Assembly (NCBI RefSeq): GCF_002009425.1
Contig: NZ_CP019936.1
Span: forward strand, 62,001-126,000
Reading direction: 5' to 3'
DNA length: 64,000 nt
Source: Thiosocius teredinicola
GTDB taxonomy: Bacteria; Pseudomonadota; Gammaproteobacteria; Chromatiales; Chromatiaceae
Shown here: positions 8,436 through 21,086 of the stretch, piece after piece
How the letters are laid out: each line of letters starts with the position of its first letter
Position numbering within the stretch: position 1 is the first letter of the stretch
Notes under the pieces: model-generated
What the model was told of the DNA's origin: nothing
The model's database searches: none
What the model saw: only the letters and a program-made list of their open reading frames with translations
Program-made: the position numbers and the translations under genes

Positions 8436-9761
8436 ATGCTGTCGCAGATGAAGTCTTTGCTTACCCGCCTAGCCGCCGGCGATACCGCTATCGCCGGATG
8501 GATGCTGTTTGCCGCCATCGTGGCGTCGATCATTCTCGGCCTGGGTCTGCCCATCAGTGCGGTGGTGCCGGGGCTGGCATTTTGGCTCGCCGGTCTGCTG
8601 CTGCTCCACAGGGTCCGCGGTTTGCCGCGCATCCAGATGATCGTGATGCTGTTGGTTGGTCTGGCGGGCCTGGGTTATGCGGCGTGGACCGGCGGCAGTG
8701 CCGAGATAACCAAGGCGATCAGTGCCAACCAGGCGTTGCTGGCGATGCTCGGAGGGGTGACCTTTCTGCGCCTGATCAGTCTGCCGGAGGTGGATGCCGG
8801 AGAAGAGGATCCGCGCGGACCGCACGCCTTGTGGCGCACCTTGTTTGGCGTTCACCTGTTCGGCTCGGTGATCAATCTGTCGGCGGTGATGATTCTCGGC
8901 GACCGGCAATCTCGGCGTGCGCCGATGACGTCGTTACAGGCGACCGTGCTGTCGCGTGGCTTTTCACTGGCCGCGCTGTGGTCGCCGTTCTTCGCTGCCA
9001 TGGGTATCGCACTGAGCAACGCGCCGGGTGCGCAGCTGACGACGCTGTCGTTGGTCGGTCTGCCGCTCGCGGTGCTCGGCCTGGTCATATCCGGCCGCGA
9101 ATTGACACGGAGCGCGGGCGGATTGGATTTCGTCGGCTACCCAATGCATTTCGGCGCGCTGTGGATACCCGGGCTGCTCGCCCTGATGGTACTCGCCGCC
9201 CACGAGGTCTTTCGTGCCGTACCCATTCTCACATTCATCAGCCTGTTGTCGATCCTGCTGACGGCCGTGGTGCTGGTCGTGCGTCACGGCAATGCGGCGC
9301 TGCAACGGCTACAGCAACACGTACGGGGCGGGTTGCCGCAGATGTCGGGTGAGTTGGCATTGTTTCTCGCGGCGGGCGTGTTGGCCGCCGGCATCGCCAG
9401 CGTTGCGCACAGCAGTGGATGGCGTCTCGATATCGAACACGTCGGTGCGACCGAGGCGAGCGCCTTGTTGCTGGTGATGGTGGCTGTGTCCGTCGCCGGG
9501 GTACACCCGGTCATCAGCATCTCGACCGCCCATGGATTGCTCGCGCCGATGTCTCCCGACCCGAACCTGATGGGCATTACCTACCTCATGACATGGGCTG
9601 CCGGTGTATCCAGCTCGCCGTTTTCGGGGATGCACCTGGGTATGCAAGGGCGCTTCGGCATCGATGCGCGTGGGTTTCTGCGTTGGAACGGACGCTTCAC
9701 CTTGATCATGTTGTTTTTCGATGTTGTGGCTTTACATATTTTTGAACGCTTTTACATCTAG
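8436..9761 (+). CDS. Multi-pass membrane protein, probable ion-transporter-superfamily permease
   Basis: This 441-residue, very hydrophobic protein has about 10-12 membrane segments from residue 20 to the C-terminus. Features include a central motif LSRGFSLAALWSPFFAAMGIAL, and near the C-terminus GVHPVISISTAHGLLAPMSPDPNLMGITYLMTWAAGVSSSPFSG (motifs HPVISISTAHGLL and WAAGVSSSPFSG). The internal Ser/Gly/Pro-rich breaks resemble the re-entrant hairpins of the IT superfamily (DctM, SLC13-like). I do not recognise the exact family, and the substrate is unknown. AAGGA lies five bases before the ATG. It is the first plus-strand gene after the ubi block. Confidence 0.6.
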   Translation: MLSQMKSLLTRLAAGDTAIAGWMLFAAIVASIILGLGLPISAVVPGLAFWLAGLLLLHRVRGLPRIQMIVMLLVGLAGLGYAAWTGGSAEITKAISANQALLAMLGGVTFLRLISLPEVDAGEEDPRGPHALWRTLFGVHLFGSVINLSAVMILGDRQSRRAPMTSLQATVLSRGFSLAALWSPFFAAMGIALSNAPGAQLTTLSLVGLPLAVLGLVISGRELTRSAGGLDFVGYPMHFGALWIPGLLALMVLAAHEVFRAVPILTFISLLSILLTAVVLVVRHGNAALQRLQQHVRGGLPQMSGELALFLAAGVLAAGIASVAHSSGWRLDIEHVGATEASALLLVMVAVSVAGVHPVISISTAHGLLAPMSPDPNLMGITYLMTWAAGVSSSPFSGMHLGMQGRFGIDARGFLRWNGRFTLIMLFFDVVALHIFERFYI

Positions 9762-9834
9762 ATGGTCCAACATCCGGTTTGCCGTCTGCGCATGCTGCGT
9801 TGCACCTTGCCGTTGGCATGGGTATTTACGTAGC

Positions 9835-9856
9835 TTATTGCTATGCCGAACAATAA
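9835..9856. promoter_or_regulatory. Short inverted repeat upstream of the TIR gene
   Basis: The arms TTATTG and CAATAA are separated by 10 bases in a locally AT-rich intergenic stretch. A second, longer-range pair (GCCGTCTGC at 9781-9789 and GCAGACGGC at 9883-9891) encloses it. This could be an operator or RNA structure in the TIR gene leader. There is no functional evidence. Confidence 0.25.
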
Positions 9857-9944
9857 TTAGTGGCTTCGATGATGGTCGCCCGGCAGACGGCACGTTAGTA
9901 TCTGCGACCAAAATTCAACGCCCTTTCTGGAGTAGTACGCCGCA

Positions 9945-10703
9945 ATGGCAGGGGTTCTGGTTAGTTACCGCCGAGATGACAGCCAAGGCTATGCGAGCCG
10001 CCTCGCAGATGATCTCCGAGAACTTCTCGGTGCCGATCGCGTCTTCCGCGACGTAGAGATTCCGCCGGACAGCGACTTCACCGATGTGCTGCATCGCGCG
10101 ATCGCGGCTACCGATGCGCTGGTCGTGGTCGTTGGACGCCACTGGGCGGCACTTTCCGACGATGGGCACGCCACCCGCTTGTTCGATCCCACCGATTGGA
10201 TACGCACGCAGATTGAAGCGGCGTTCGCCCAAGGCAAGGCCGTCGTGCCGGTTCTGGTCGGTGGCGCAGAGATGCCGGGGCGAGGATCGCTGCCGCGCAG
10301 CATCGCGCGGCTCGCCAGCTACCATTCCGATTCGCTGACCGCGACCGACTGGCAGACCGGCGTCGCCGAATTGGTCGACCACCTTGTCGATTTGTGTCCC
10401 TCGCTCGTTGCAGAAAGGGTGCGCGGTGCCTATTCCGAGACGCCTTTGGACGTGCTGCGTGAATTGGATGATGGCTTTCAAGCCAAAGTGCATTCGCGTC
10501 GTCGGCCCAAAGTGGCCCCGCCAACCTTGCCGCCCACCTTCGGGCAACGCCTGCTACGGGGTGTCTTGCGCGCTTCGCTGGTCATGTTGATTCTGTTGAT
10601 TGTGGGGGCACTGGGTTACATGGGTGTGCGCTTGTTCGGCAACACCGAGATGATCGAAGAACTCGATGCCATCGAGTCGGTGGTGAACCAGCGCTTTCAG
10701 TGA
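9945..10703 (+). CDS. TIR-domain protein with C-terminal membrane anchor
   Basis: The protein has 252 residues. Residues 1-130 form a TIR_2-type domain: VLVSYRRDDSQGYASRLADDL, then VFRDVEIPPDSDF, DALVVVVGRHW, and the helix DWIRTQIEAAFAQGKAVVPVLV. Glu91 in that helix matches the position of the catalytic Glu of NAD-cleaving TIR domains. A linker of about 60 residues (130-190) precedes one membrane segment (about 200-222, ASLVMLILLIVGALGYMGV) and a short acidic tail. Bacterial TIR proteins often act as NADase effectors in antiphage defence, or as host-targeting virulence factors. No defence partner gene is adjacent, so the role here is open. The ribosome site is weak (GGAG 12 bases upstream). 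Confidence 0.85.
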   Translation: MAGVLVSYRRDDSQGYASRLADDLRELLGADRVFRDVEIPPDSDFTDVLHRAIAATDALVVVVGRHWAALSDDGHATRLFDPTDWIRTQIEAAFAQGKAVVPVLVGGAEMPGRGSLPRSIARLASYHSDSLTATDWQTGVAELVDHLVDLCPSLVAERVRGAYSETPLDVLRELDDGFQAKVHSRRRPKVAPPTLPPTFGQRLLRGVLRASLVMLILLIVGALGYMGVRLFGNTEMIEELDAIESVVNQRFQ

Positions 10704-10788
10704 TTGCCGCTTGTCGGCTTGGCCGGCTCGCGTCACCCCCACTGTCGTGACTATGCTTGACGCATCATCCAGCTGACGCGGCTACGAC

Positions 10789-12627
10789 GTGACACCTGCC
10801 GATCTCGCCACCCCGAATCCCCATGCAATTGCCGTCATGCTGTTGACGCTGGTCGCGTTGCTGTTGTTCACCCGCGAGCGCCTCGCCCTGGAAACCTCGA
10901 GCCTGTTCGTGCTCGCTGCCCTGGTGCTGGGGTTCGAGTTGTTTCCTTTTGCCCGCGAGGGTGTCCGTCTTCATGCTACCGATTTCTTTCTCGGTTTCGG
11001 TCACGAGGCCTTGGTGGCGGTGTGTGCCCTGATGATCGCCGGGCAGGGCCTGGTGCGCACCGGGGCCCTCGAGCCGGTGGGCCGCTTGTTGGCGCGTGCC
11101 TGGGGGGTGGCGCCGTCGTTCTCGTTGCTGCTGACCTTGTTGATAGGCGCGCTGTTCAGTGCCTTCGTCAACAACGTCCCCATCGTGGTGTTGTTGCTGC
11201 CGATCCTGATCAGTGTGTCGCTGCGCACCGGCAACCCGCCCTCGGCGGTGCTGATGCCGATGGGCTTTGCCACGTTGGTCGGGGGCATGAGCACAACGAT
11301 CGGCACCTCTACCAACCTGCTCGTGGTCAGCGTCGCCGCCGACCTCGGGGTGCCGCGATTCGAGATGTTCGACTTCCTCCTGCCGGTGGCGATTGCCGGC
11401 AGCGTCGCGATCCTCTACCTGTGGTTGATCGCGCCGCGCATCATGCCGATACGCCAGACCGAGCTCGAAGACAACCGGCCACGTGTTTTCTCCGCCCAGC
11501 TGCACATTCCGGAAGACAGCTTCGCCGACGGCAAGACACTGAGCGACGCGATCGACAAGGCCGGCGACATGAAGGTCAGCCGCATACTGCGTGGCGAGCA
11601 GACCTATGTCACCCCTTTGCCGGATGCCGTACTGCGTGCGGGAGACCGGCTGCTGGTCAACGATACGGCCGACAACCTCAAAGAGTTCGAGAGCGCCCTG
11701 GGCGCCGCGTTGTATTCGGCCAATGCACCAGTCGATGAAGACAACCCGCTGCATGCCGACGATCAGCAACTGGCCGAGGTCGTCGTCACTCAGGGTTCCT
11801 CGTTGGAAGGCAGCAGCCTGTCGCGATCACACTTCGCCGACAACTATCAGCTGCTCACTCTGGCGCTGCATCGCGCGGGGTGGCAGATGCAGGCACTGCG
11901 AGCCCAGGTGCACGACATCCGCCTGCGCGTCGGTGACGTGATCCTGGTGCAGGGCGCACGTGATCACATCAGTGAGATGAAGCGGCGCGGCGACGTGCTG
12001 GTGCTCGACGCCACCGCCGACCTGCCGACCACGCGCCGGGCGCCGCTGGCGATGCTCATCATGGCGGCCATCATACTGAGCGCCGCGCTCGGCCTGGTAC
12101 CGATTGCCATCAGCGCACTGGTCGGTGTCCTCGCGATGCTGGCGACCAACTGTCTGAGCTGGCGCGATGCCGTACGCGCATTGAATACCCAGGTCGTCAT
12201 GATCGTCGTGGCGAGCCTTGCCCTCGGCTCGGCGCTGTTGGATACCGGCGCCGCCGATTATCTGGCCCAGGTGTTCGTTGCCTACACCCAGGGGGTGTCG
12301 CCGGGCGGCCTACTTAGCGGCTTGATGTTGTTGATGGCGTTGATGACGAACATCGTTTCGAACAACGCCGCCGCGCTGATCGGTACGCCAATCGCCATCG
12401 GTATTGCCCGGCAGTTGAATCTGCCTGCCGAACCCTTTGTGTTGGCGGTGCTGTTCGGCGCGAACATGAGCTATGCGACGCCGATCGCCTACAAAACCAA
12501 TCTGCTGGTGATGAGCGCCGGAGGCTACCTGTTTGCGGATTTCCTGCGCATCGGCATACCGCTGACCTTGATCATGTGGGCGGCTTTTTCATGGTTGCTG
12601 CCGATGCTCTACGGGCTCGCCTGGTAG
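10789..12627 (+). CDS. SLC13/DASS-type permease with two RCK_C (TrkA-C) domains
   Basis: The protein has 612 residues. An N-terminal block of membrane helices (residues about 12-220) contains LFSAFVNNVPIVVLLLPI and GGMSTTIGTSTNLLV, the SLC13/citrate-transporter hairpin motifs. A cytosolic stretch (about 225-415) follows with two regulatory RCK_C-like folds (ILRGEQTYVTPLPDAVLRAGDRLLV and DIRLRVGDVILVQGARD). A second membrane block then contains MTNIVSNNAAALIGTPIAIGIA. This layout is that of sodium- or proton-coupled anion transporters for sulfate, carboxylates or similar. The substrate is not assignable. The start is a GTG at 10789. Confidence 0.85.
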   Translation: MTPADLATPNPHAIAVMLLTLVALLLFTRERLALETSSLFVLAALVLGFELFPFAREGVRLHATDFFLGFGHEALVAVCALMIAGQGLVRTGALEPVGRLLARAWGVAPSFSLLLTLLIGALFSAFVNNVPIVVLLLPILISVSLRTGNPPSAVLMPMGFATLVGGMSTTIGTSTNLLVVSVAADLGVPRFEMFDFLLPVAIAGSVAILYLWLIAPRIMPIRQTELEDNRPRVFSAQLHIPEDSFADGKTLSDAIDKAGDMKVSRILRGEQTYVTPLPDAVLRAGDRLLVNDTADNLKEFESALGAALYSANAPVDEDNPLHADDQQLAEVVVTQGSSLEGSSLSRSHFADNYQLLTLALHRAGWQMQALRAQVHDIRLRVGDVILVQGARDHISEMKRRGDVLVLDATADLPTTRRAPLAMLIMAAIILSAALGLVPIAISALVGVLAMLATNCLSWRDAVRALNTQVVMIVVASLALGSALLDTGAADYLAQVFVAYTQGVSPGGLLSGLMLLMALMTNIVSNNAAALIGTPIAIGIARQLNLPAEPFVLAVLFGANMSYATPIAYKTNLLVMSAGGYLFADFLRIGIPLTLIMWAAFSWLLPMLYGLAW

Positions 12628-12658
12628 ACGGCGCAACGGCGAACGCTGCGCCGTCTAC
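12624..12658. terminator. Bidirectional hairpin between convergent genes
   Basis: There is a perfect 12-bp stem, GTAGACGGCGCA / TGCGCCGTCTAC, with an 11-base loop. It overlaps the stop codon of the SLC13-type gene and lies 4 bp before the end of the convergent M48 gene. There is no strong T tract. Confidence 0.65.
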
Positions 12659-12661
12659 GTA

Positions 12662-13411
12662 TCAGGCTAGCTGGCCACGCATCCGCGCAGCGCGCTCTTT
12701 TGGTGCCGGGTGGGTCGACAGCCAGTTCGAACCTCCGCCGCCCGACAAGGCGTCGAGCTTCTCGAGCGCCGTTACGCACGCTGCAGGCGCGAAGTTCTTG
12801 TCTTTCATAAAGCCCATCGCGTAGTCGTCGGCTTCGTTCTCGTTGCCCTGCGAGTGCTGGGCGACTACCACTTTTTCAAACAGCTCGCCCAATTGCGAAT
12901 CCGCCAGGTCGGCATGCTTGGTACCGCTGGCTGCGACGGCATCGCGCAGGCCACCGGTGGTCAGCGCGACCTGCATGCGTTTGCGGGAATGCCCGGCCTT
13001 GACGTGACCCATCTCGTGGCCGACCACGTAGCGGACTTCGTCGTCGGTCATCAGGTCGAGCAAGCCGCTGTAGAGTCGCACTGTTCCGTCAGCCATGGCG
13101 AAGGCGTTGACCTCTTCGGTCTCGTAGACTTTGAAGTTCAGCGTCATGCCGTCATAACTGTCGAGACCCTCGGTGAGCGTCGCCAAGCGCTTGCCGTACT
13201 CGCTGTCGGGTGCCGCGACACGGTTTGCATCATCCTGTTCCTTTGCAAGTTGTGCGCAATAGTTGGCAATGTCCTCGTCGCTCAAGGTAGCGGCGCCGGT
13301 CAGCGATTTTGCCGCACCGAATGCGCGGTCGAGATCCAGTGCCGAAACCCGGCCGGCCATCGATACGCCGAGCAGCAGCAGGCATTGACGTAACATTTCT
13401 CTTCTATCCAT
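12662..13411 (-). CDS. M48-family zinc metallopeptidase, exported
   Basis: The protein has 249 residues. Its N-terminus has a basic start and hydrophobic core (LLLLGVSMAGRVSA), consistent with a signal peptide. The zinc motif HEMGH is at residues 132-136 within YVVGHEMGHVKAGHSRKRM. The third ligand is probably the Glu in GNENEADDYAMGFM, and VNAFAMADGTVRLYSGLLD is the usual upstream beta-strand segment. This is the LoiP/YggG-like subset of M48, which acts in the periplasm or at the outer membrane on misfolded proteins. There is no lipobox cysteine, so it is likely soluble or loosely attached. It is a single-gene unit convergent with the SLC13-type gene. Confidence 0.88.
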   Translation of the reverse strand: MDRREMLRQCLLLLGVSMAGRVSALDLDRAFGAAKSLTGAATLSDEDIANYCAQLAKEQDDANRVAAPDSEYGKRLATLTEGLDSYDGMTLNFKVYETEEVNAFAMADGTVRLYSGLLDLMTDDEVRYVVGHEMGHVKAGHSRKRMQVALTTGGLRDAVAASGTKHADLADSQLGELFEKVVVAQHSQGNENEADDYAMGFMKDKNFAPAACVTALEKLDALSGGGGSNWLSTHPAPKERAARMRGQLA

Positions 13412-13607
13412 AGGTCCATTCGTCCTCTAAAAACTCATTCAACAAACGTTTTGCCACCCGAAGGGTGTACAGCGCGCGGGATTTTCGCATTAATGATCCG
13501 GCCAAAACACGAACGACCTCCGGTTACGACACTTTGCGGCCGCGAACGGGTTGCGAAGAACCAGGCATGACGCCTGCGCCCGGGTTGTCGAGCAAACAGG
13601 TGGATTG

Positions 13608-14132
13608 ATGAGGAAACGTACGGTGATACTGCTCGCGACAGGGATATTGATTGCAGCCGGCTATCTGTTGCCCGAGCGTGTCGTCGTGCCGGTGCAGAAT
13701 GCGAGCAGCAACGATTGGCATCCGGACTCGTTTTGGTTCGAGCCCTGGGGCACCTCGGGAGTGCATAAGGGCATCGACATCTTCGGCGCGAAAGGCACGC
13801 CGGTCGTCAGCACGGTTGACGGGCTGGTGGTGTTTGCGGGCGATCTACGCAAAGGCGGCAATGTCGCCTTGGTCCTTGGGCCGAGTTGGCGCTTGCACTA
13901 TTTCGCCCACCTCGACACCGTCGACGTATCTGCCGGTTCTTGGGTTACTTCCGGTAACATCGTCGGCCGCCTTGGCGATAGCGGCAATGCGAAAGGTAAA
14001 CCGCCGCATCTGCACTACGCGATCGTGCGTATGATTCCGCTGCCTTGGAAGATGGACAGGTCGACACAGGGATACAAGAAAGCCTTCTTCATCGACCCCG
14101 ATCGCTATCTGCGCGCTGCATTGGCCCGGTAA
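13608..14132 (+). CDS. M23-family (LytM) metallopeptidase
   Basis: The protein has 174 residues with one N-terminal membrane segment or signal (TVILLATGILIAAGYLL). The LytM zinc site is intact: H53 and D57 in HKGIDIFG, H101 in HYFAHLD, and the HLH motif at 134-136 in KPPHLHYAIV. Such enzymes cut peptide cross-links of peptidoglycan in the periplasm. The ATG at 13608 is preferred over the upstream open frame from 13551, because AGGTGGA lies immediately before it and the hydrophobic segment then begins correctly. It is short for the family, with just the catalytic domain and anchor. Confidence 0.88.
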   Translation: MRKRTVILLATGILIAAGYLLPERVVVPVQNASSNDWHPDSFWFEPWGTSGVHKGIDIFGAKGTPVVSTVDGLVVFAGDLRKGGNVALVLGPSWRLHYFAHLDTVDVSAGSWVTSGNIVGRLGDSGNAKGKPPHLHYAIVRMIPLPWKMDRSTQGYKKAFFIDPDRYLRAALAR

Positions 14133-14191
14133 TGCGATTTAACAATCCGGCAATGGCCAACAGCCGGCCAACGTGAAATAGTCCGTCAATC

Positions 14192-14752
14192 ATGGCTGAA
14201 TCGACCATATCGCGGTATTCGAAGCGCCGCGCGATGCGAATTGTTTGGACAGCAGTCGCGACGCTTGCGGCGCTGTTTGTCACTTGGCTGCGACCGGAAG
14301 TCTATTGGAGTGTTTTGATCTGTGGCCTCGCGTTTGTGTGGGAGCTGATCATCGGCGAATACGAGCACAGCTGTGCCGAGCCTGTAGCGCCAAACATGCA
14401 AAGCACCCAGCCTGGGTTGCCCACGGCGGTTATTTCGGCGCAGCGCATCGAACACGACGACGCAGGTATGACGATCCAGCTATCGACCGACAATGTCGAG
14501 CACATGACCTGGGACGAACTGTCGATGGTCGTGATCGAGACGAACAGTTTGGGTCCGTTCGTCGATGACGTGCACTGGTTGCTGGTGGGTAGCGATCCGG
14601 AACGCAGTTGGCGAATGGCTGCCGATACGGCAGGTTTCGACGACTTGCTCTCGAGGCTGCAGCAGTTGCCGGCATTCGATAACGACGTCGTTATCGATGC
14701 CATGACTTCGGTCGATGATGCCCGCTTTCTGGCCTGGCAACGGCCGACCTGA
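14192..14752 (+). CDS. Hypothetical protein with two N-terminal membrane segments
   Basis: The protein has 186 residues and I do not recognise a family. Residues about 15-50 form a two-helix membrane hairpin (IVWTAVATLAALFVTWL and VYWSVLICGLAFVWELII). A cytosolic-type domain follows, rich in acidic residues (LSTDNVEHMTWDELSMVVIETN, WLLVGSDPERSW, FDDLLSRLQQLPAFDNDVVIDAM, given as separate motifs). The pattern of a Trp-containing beta domain ending in a helix plus VDDARFLAWQRP resembles small conserved proteins of unknown function. The start is uncertain: ATG 14192 has no strong ribosome site, and Met at 14234 is an alternative. The next gene starts 29 bp downstream. Confidence 0.6.
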   Translation: MAESTISRYSKRRAMRIVWTAVATLAALFVTWLRPEVYWSVLICGLAFVWELIIGEYEHSCAEPVAPNMQSTQPGLPTAVISAQRIEHDDAGMTIQLSTDNVEHMTWDELSMVVIETNSLGPFVDDVHWLLVGSDPERSWRMAADTAGFDDLLSRLQQLPAFDNDVVIDAMTSVDDARFLAWQRPT

Positions 14753-14781
14753 TTGGTACGAAAGGCCGCGCGGAGACCGAC

Positions 14782-15780
14782 ATGTCGAAACGACCAAGCA
14801 CATCGCACGTTGCACAACGCCACCGAGCCACTGATCGGCGCTTTTTCGTTGGCGTCATAGGTGTGCTGCTGGTGTGCCTGGCGACAGCGGGTGCATATGC
14901 CGGCCCGTTGCGCGACTGGCTCGACGAGCGTCGTGGGTCTGAAGATGATCAATTGCAGCGCGTCGATGCCGGCGCGCTGCCAAGCGATATACAGATCACG
15001 AACGATGTGCCGTATGGCGAGCATGCGCGGCACAGGTTCGACGTGTATGCACCGCATGGTGTACACGATGCACCCGTTGTCTTCATGGTGCATGGCGGTG
15101 GTTGGCGTCGAGGCGACAAGGCGCATGACCGGGTAGTCGAGAACAAGGTCAAGCGTTGGCTGCCGCGAGGCTTCGTGTTCGTATCGACCAACTATCGCCT
15201 GGTACCAGATGCGGATCCGGTGCGTCAGGCAACCGATGTAGCGCGCGCATTGGCGGCCTTTCAGCGTCGCGCCGCAGAGTTCGGCGCCGATCCGCGTAAG
15301 GTGATCCTGATCGGCCACTCCGCCGGTGCGCATCTTGTCGCATTGTTGACCGCCGATCCTTCACTGGCGGCTCAACAGGGCGTATCGCCCTGGCTCGGTG
15401 CAGTACTGCTCGATAGCGCGGCCCTGAATGTTCCCGACACGATGCGCGCACCGCCGCGCATCATGCGCAAGGTTTACAAGAATGCGTTCGGTGATGATCC
15501 GAACTATTGGCGCAAGGCTTCGCCGTATCACGCACTCGTCGCCAAGGGACCGCCGGTGCTTGCGGTGTGTTCGTCGCAACGGCGTGACGATCCTTGTGGT
15601 GCTGCAGATAGTTTCGTCGCCAGGATGCACGCCTTGGGCCGCCGGGGACAGGTGCTGCCACAGCCGATGTCGCATCGTGAGATCAACGAGCAACTCGGGT
15701 TGCCCGGCAGCTACACCACAGCAGTGGAGGCGTTCATGGCTTCAATCGACTCGCTCGTCGCCGCGCGCTTGAGGCACTGA
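14782..15780 (+). CDS. Alpha/beta hydrolase (esterase/lipase type), membrane-anchored
   Basis: The protein has 332 residues with an N-terminal hydrophobic segment (FFVGVIGVLLVCLATAGAYA, about residues 22-41) that acts as signal or anchor. The hydrolase domain has the HGGGW oxyanion-hole motif (FMVHGGGWRRGDK), a nucleophile elbow GHSAGAH with the catalytic Ser, and late MSHREIN supplying the probable catalytic His. The architecture matches BD-FAE/HSL-like carboxylesterases. The substrate is unknown. GGAG lies six bases before the ATG. Confidence 0.85.
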   Translation: MSKRPSTSHVAQRHRATDRRFFVGVIGVLLVCLATAGAYAGPLRDWLDERRGSEDDQLQRVDAGALPSDIQITNDVPYGEHARHRFDVYAPHGVHDAPVVFMVHGGGWRRGDKAHDRVVENKVKRWLPRGFVFVSTNYRLVPDADPVRQATDVARALAAFQRRAAEFGADPRKVILIGHSAGAHLVALLTADPSLAAQQGVSPWLGAVLLDSAALNVPDTMRAPPRIMRKVYKNAFGDDPNYWRKASPYHALVAKGPPVLAVCSSQRRDDPCGAADSFVARMHALGRRGQVLPQPMSHREINEQLGLPGSYTTAVEAFMASIDSLVAARLRH

Positions 15781-16015
15781 CTGCGGGCAAGGTTCGCGAG
15801 CCAACGTTGACGCGGGCAGCGATTTCATCGTGCGTTGGGCAGTGCGCAACCTTTAATTCTTGCTGCCCGAATGCGCCTCCCGACAAGCTGTGGTACGCAC
15901 CACAATGCAGCGTAGTTGCCAAGCCGCATGCGCCAAAAACTGCGACCTGGTTCTAGTCAGCTAAGCGCTATCGCTTACTACAGTTCGCTCAACGGCAACA
16001 CAGCGGAGACCCGAC

Positions 16016-16273
16016 ATGAAGCAACCGAACACCCTCGCAGAATCGAGCCTGGCCAAGTCGAAATTAGAATTGGTCGCGTTGTTCGTCATCACCACGATTG
16101 CATTGTCCGGCGCCTTCCAAATGCATTGGGCGGTCTCGCTACTGGTCGCGCCGTTGGCGATGGCCGGAGGCATCCTTGCCATCATGTTCGGCGTGCATAC
16201 GTTGTGGATGCTGGTCACCGGTGCCGAAAAGCTCGGCATGATGGTCGGTCTGCGCAAGACTCCCTTGCTCTGA
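16016..16273 (+). CDS. Small two-helix membrane protein, unknown function
   Basis: The protein has 85 residues with two membrane segments (LVALFVITTIALSGAF and VSLLVAPLAMAGGILAIMFGVHTLW) and a short polar tail. I do not recognise a family. CGGAGA lies just upstream of the ATG, which supports it as a real gene. It is followed by a perfect hairpin and converges with the dihydroorotate-dehydrogenase-like gene. The 235 bp before it hold nothing I can name. Confidence 0.55.
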   Translation: MKQPNTLAESSLAKSKLELVALFVITTIALSGAFQMHWAVSLLVAPLAMAGGILAIMFGVHTLWMLVTGAEKLGMMVGLRKTPLL

Positions 16274-16283
16274 CGATCTTTGT

Positions 16284-16310
16284 GTCTGGCGCTTGTTGTC
16301 AGCGCCAGAC
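16284..16310. terminator. Bidirectional hairpin between convergent genes
   Basis: The arms GTCTGGCGCT and AGCGCCAGAC form a perfect 10-bp stem with a 7-base loop. It lies 11 bp after the small membrane-protein gene and overlaps the stop codon of the minus-strand dehydrogenase-like gene. Confidence 0.65.
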
Positions 16311-17309
16311 GCCTTCGGCTCCACTATAGCTGTCCAGCACGCGGATATAGTTCAGGCGTTCATAGTCAGAGGGATCGAGAACGCTCGACTGACTCAAGCG
16401 GCCCCGCAACTCCGCAACACTCTCGAAGCCCTGGTGTTCCATCCAGGCAGACATGTCGGCGATCACTTTGCTCAGGTGCTTCGGGCCAAGCGCCAACAAG
16501 GCATTGCACAGATGCACGACATCGGTACCGGCCAGCAAGAGCTTGATAGCGTCTTCGCCGGTGTGTACGCCGCCGGTCGCGCCCAGCGAGCATTCAACTC
16601 GGCCGTGCAGGATGGCGATCCATCGCATAGATAACAAGGCGTCGCTTGATCTTGTCGGCGTCAAGGCGTGCTGCAGCCGCATGCCTTCGATATCGATATC
16701 CGGTTGATAGAAACGATTGAACAGCGATACGCCGGCGACACCGGCTGCTTCGAGTTTCTTGATCATGTTGCCGATCGAGCTGAAGAAAGGTGACAGCTTC
16801 ATGTTGATCGGGATGCTGATGTGTTCGCGCAATTCCTTCAGCAACGTGATGTAGCGTTGCTCGACATAGTGACCATCTTCCCAGACGTCACCCGCCACGT
16901 AGTAGGCATTCAGTTCGAGTGCATCGGCGCCCGCATCCGCGATCTCTTTGGCATGCGTCATCCAGCCTGTCGCGGTGACGCCGTTCAGGCTGGCGATCAC
17001 CGGGATCTCCAACGACGCTTTGAGGGCGGCGACTTGTTCCAGGTAGCGATCGAGTTCGCCTGGAAAGTCCTGGTGGGCGGGCAGGTAGCTGTCTGCCTCG
17101 GCATGGCCGGTTTCGGAGTGGTGCAGAAAGGTCAGCATGCCGTCTTCTTCGGCGCGCACGGCCTCTTCGAACAGGGAATACATCACGATAGCGGCCGCGC
17201 CGGCGTCCTCGAGTTGCTTGGCTGCGTCGAGACTGCGGGAAAGCGGTGAGGCCGAGGGTACCAAGGGGTTTTTGAGTTTCAGCCCTAGCCATTGGGTGCT
17301 CATATCCAT
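16299..17309 (-). CDS. Dihydroorotate dehydrogenase-like FMN-barrel protein
   Basis: The protein has 336 residues when started at MDMSTQWLGLKLKNP. The frame is open much further upstream (to 17762), but that part lies inside nifJ, and a GGAGG seven bases before the ATG at 17309 fixes the start. It has a TIM-barrel with DHOD-like motifs: NPLVPSASPLSRS, PVIASLNGV, ADALELNAYY, INMKLSPFFSS, GVSLFNRFYQPDIDIE, and GATGGVHTGEDAIKLLLAGTDVV for phosphate/FMN binding. It is annotated in related genomes as DHOD-like and differs from PyrD. It lies 106 bp downstream of nifJ on the same strand, so an oxidoreductase role linked to PFOR is more likely than pyrimidine synthesis. That link is inference. Confidence 0.85.
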   Translation of the reverse strand: MDMSTQWLGLKLKNPLVPSASPLSRSLDAAKQLEDAGAAAIVMYSLFEEAVRAEEDGMLTFLHHSETGHAEADSYLPAHQDFPGELDRYLEQVAALKASLEIPVIASLNGVTATGWMTHAKEIADAGADALELNAYYVAGDVWEDGHYVEQRYITLLKELREHISIPINMKLSPFFSSIGNMIKKLEAAGVAGVSLFNRFYQPDIDIEGMRLQHALTPTRSSDALLSMRWIAILHGRVECSLGATGGVHTGEDAIKLLLAGTDVVHLCNALLALGPKHLSKVIADMSAWMEHQGFESVAELRGRLSQSSVLDPSDYERLNYIRVLDSYSGAEGVWR

Positions 17310-17415
17310 GCTGTGTCCTCCGTCGTGCGCGTCGTGGTTACTGATTAAGCGTAGACCGCCTGCCTCGGCTTGCCGACGCTCGAACATGCGCCGGCCAGTC
17401 GCGCTTTGGCGGCAT

Positions 17416-21009
<3,594 letters not shown>

Positions 21010-21086
21010 GGGAGTGACCAGCGGTTGCCTTTATGTCGCCAAGATTGGCGATGGCTACCTTGCTCGGCAACCGCACCCACAGGCTT

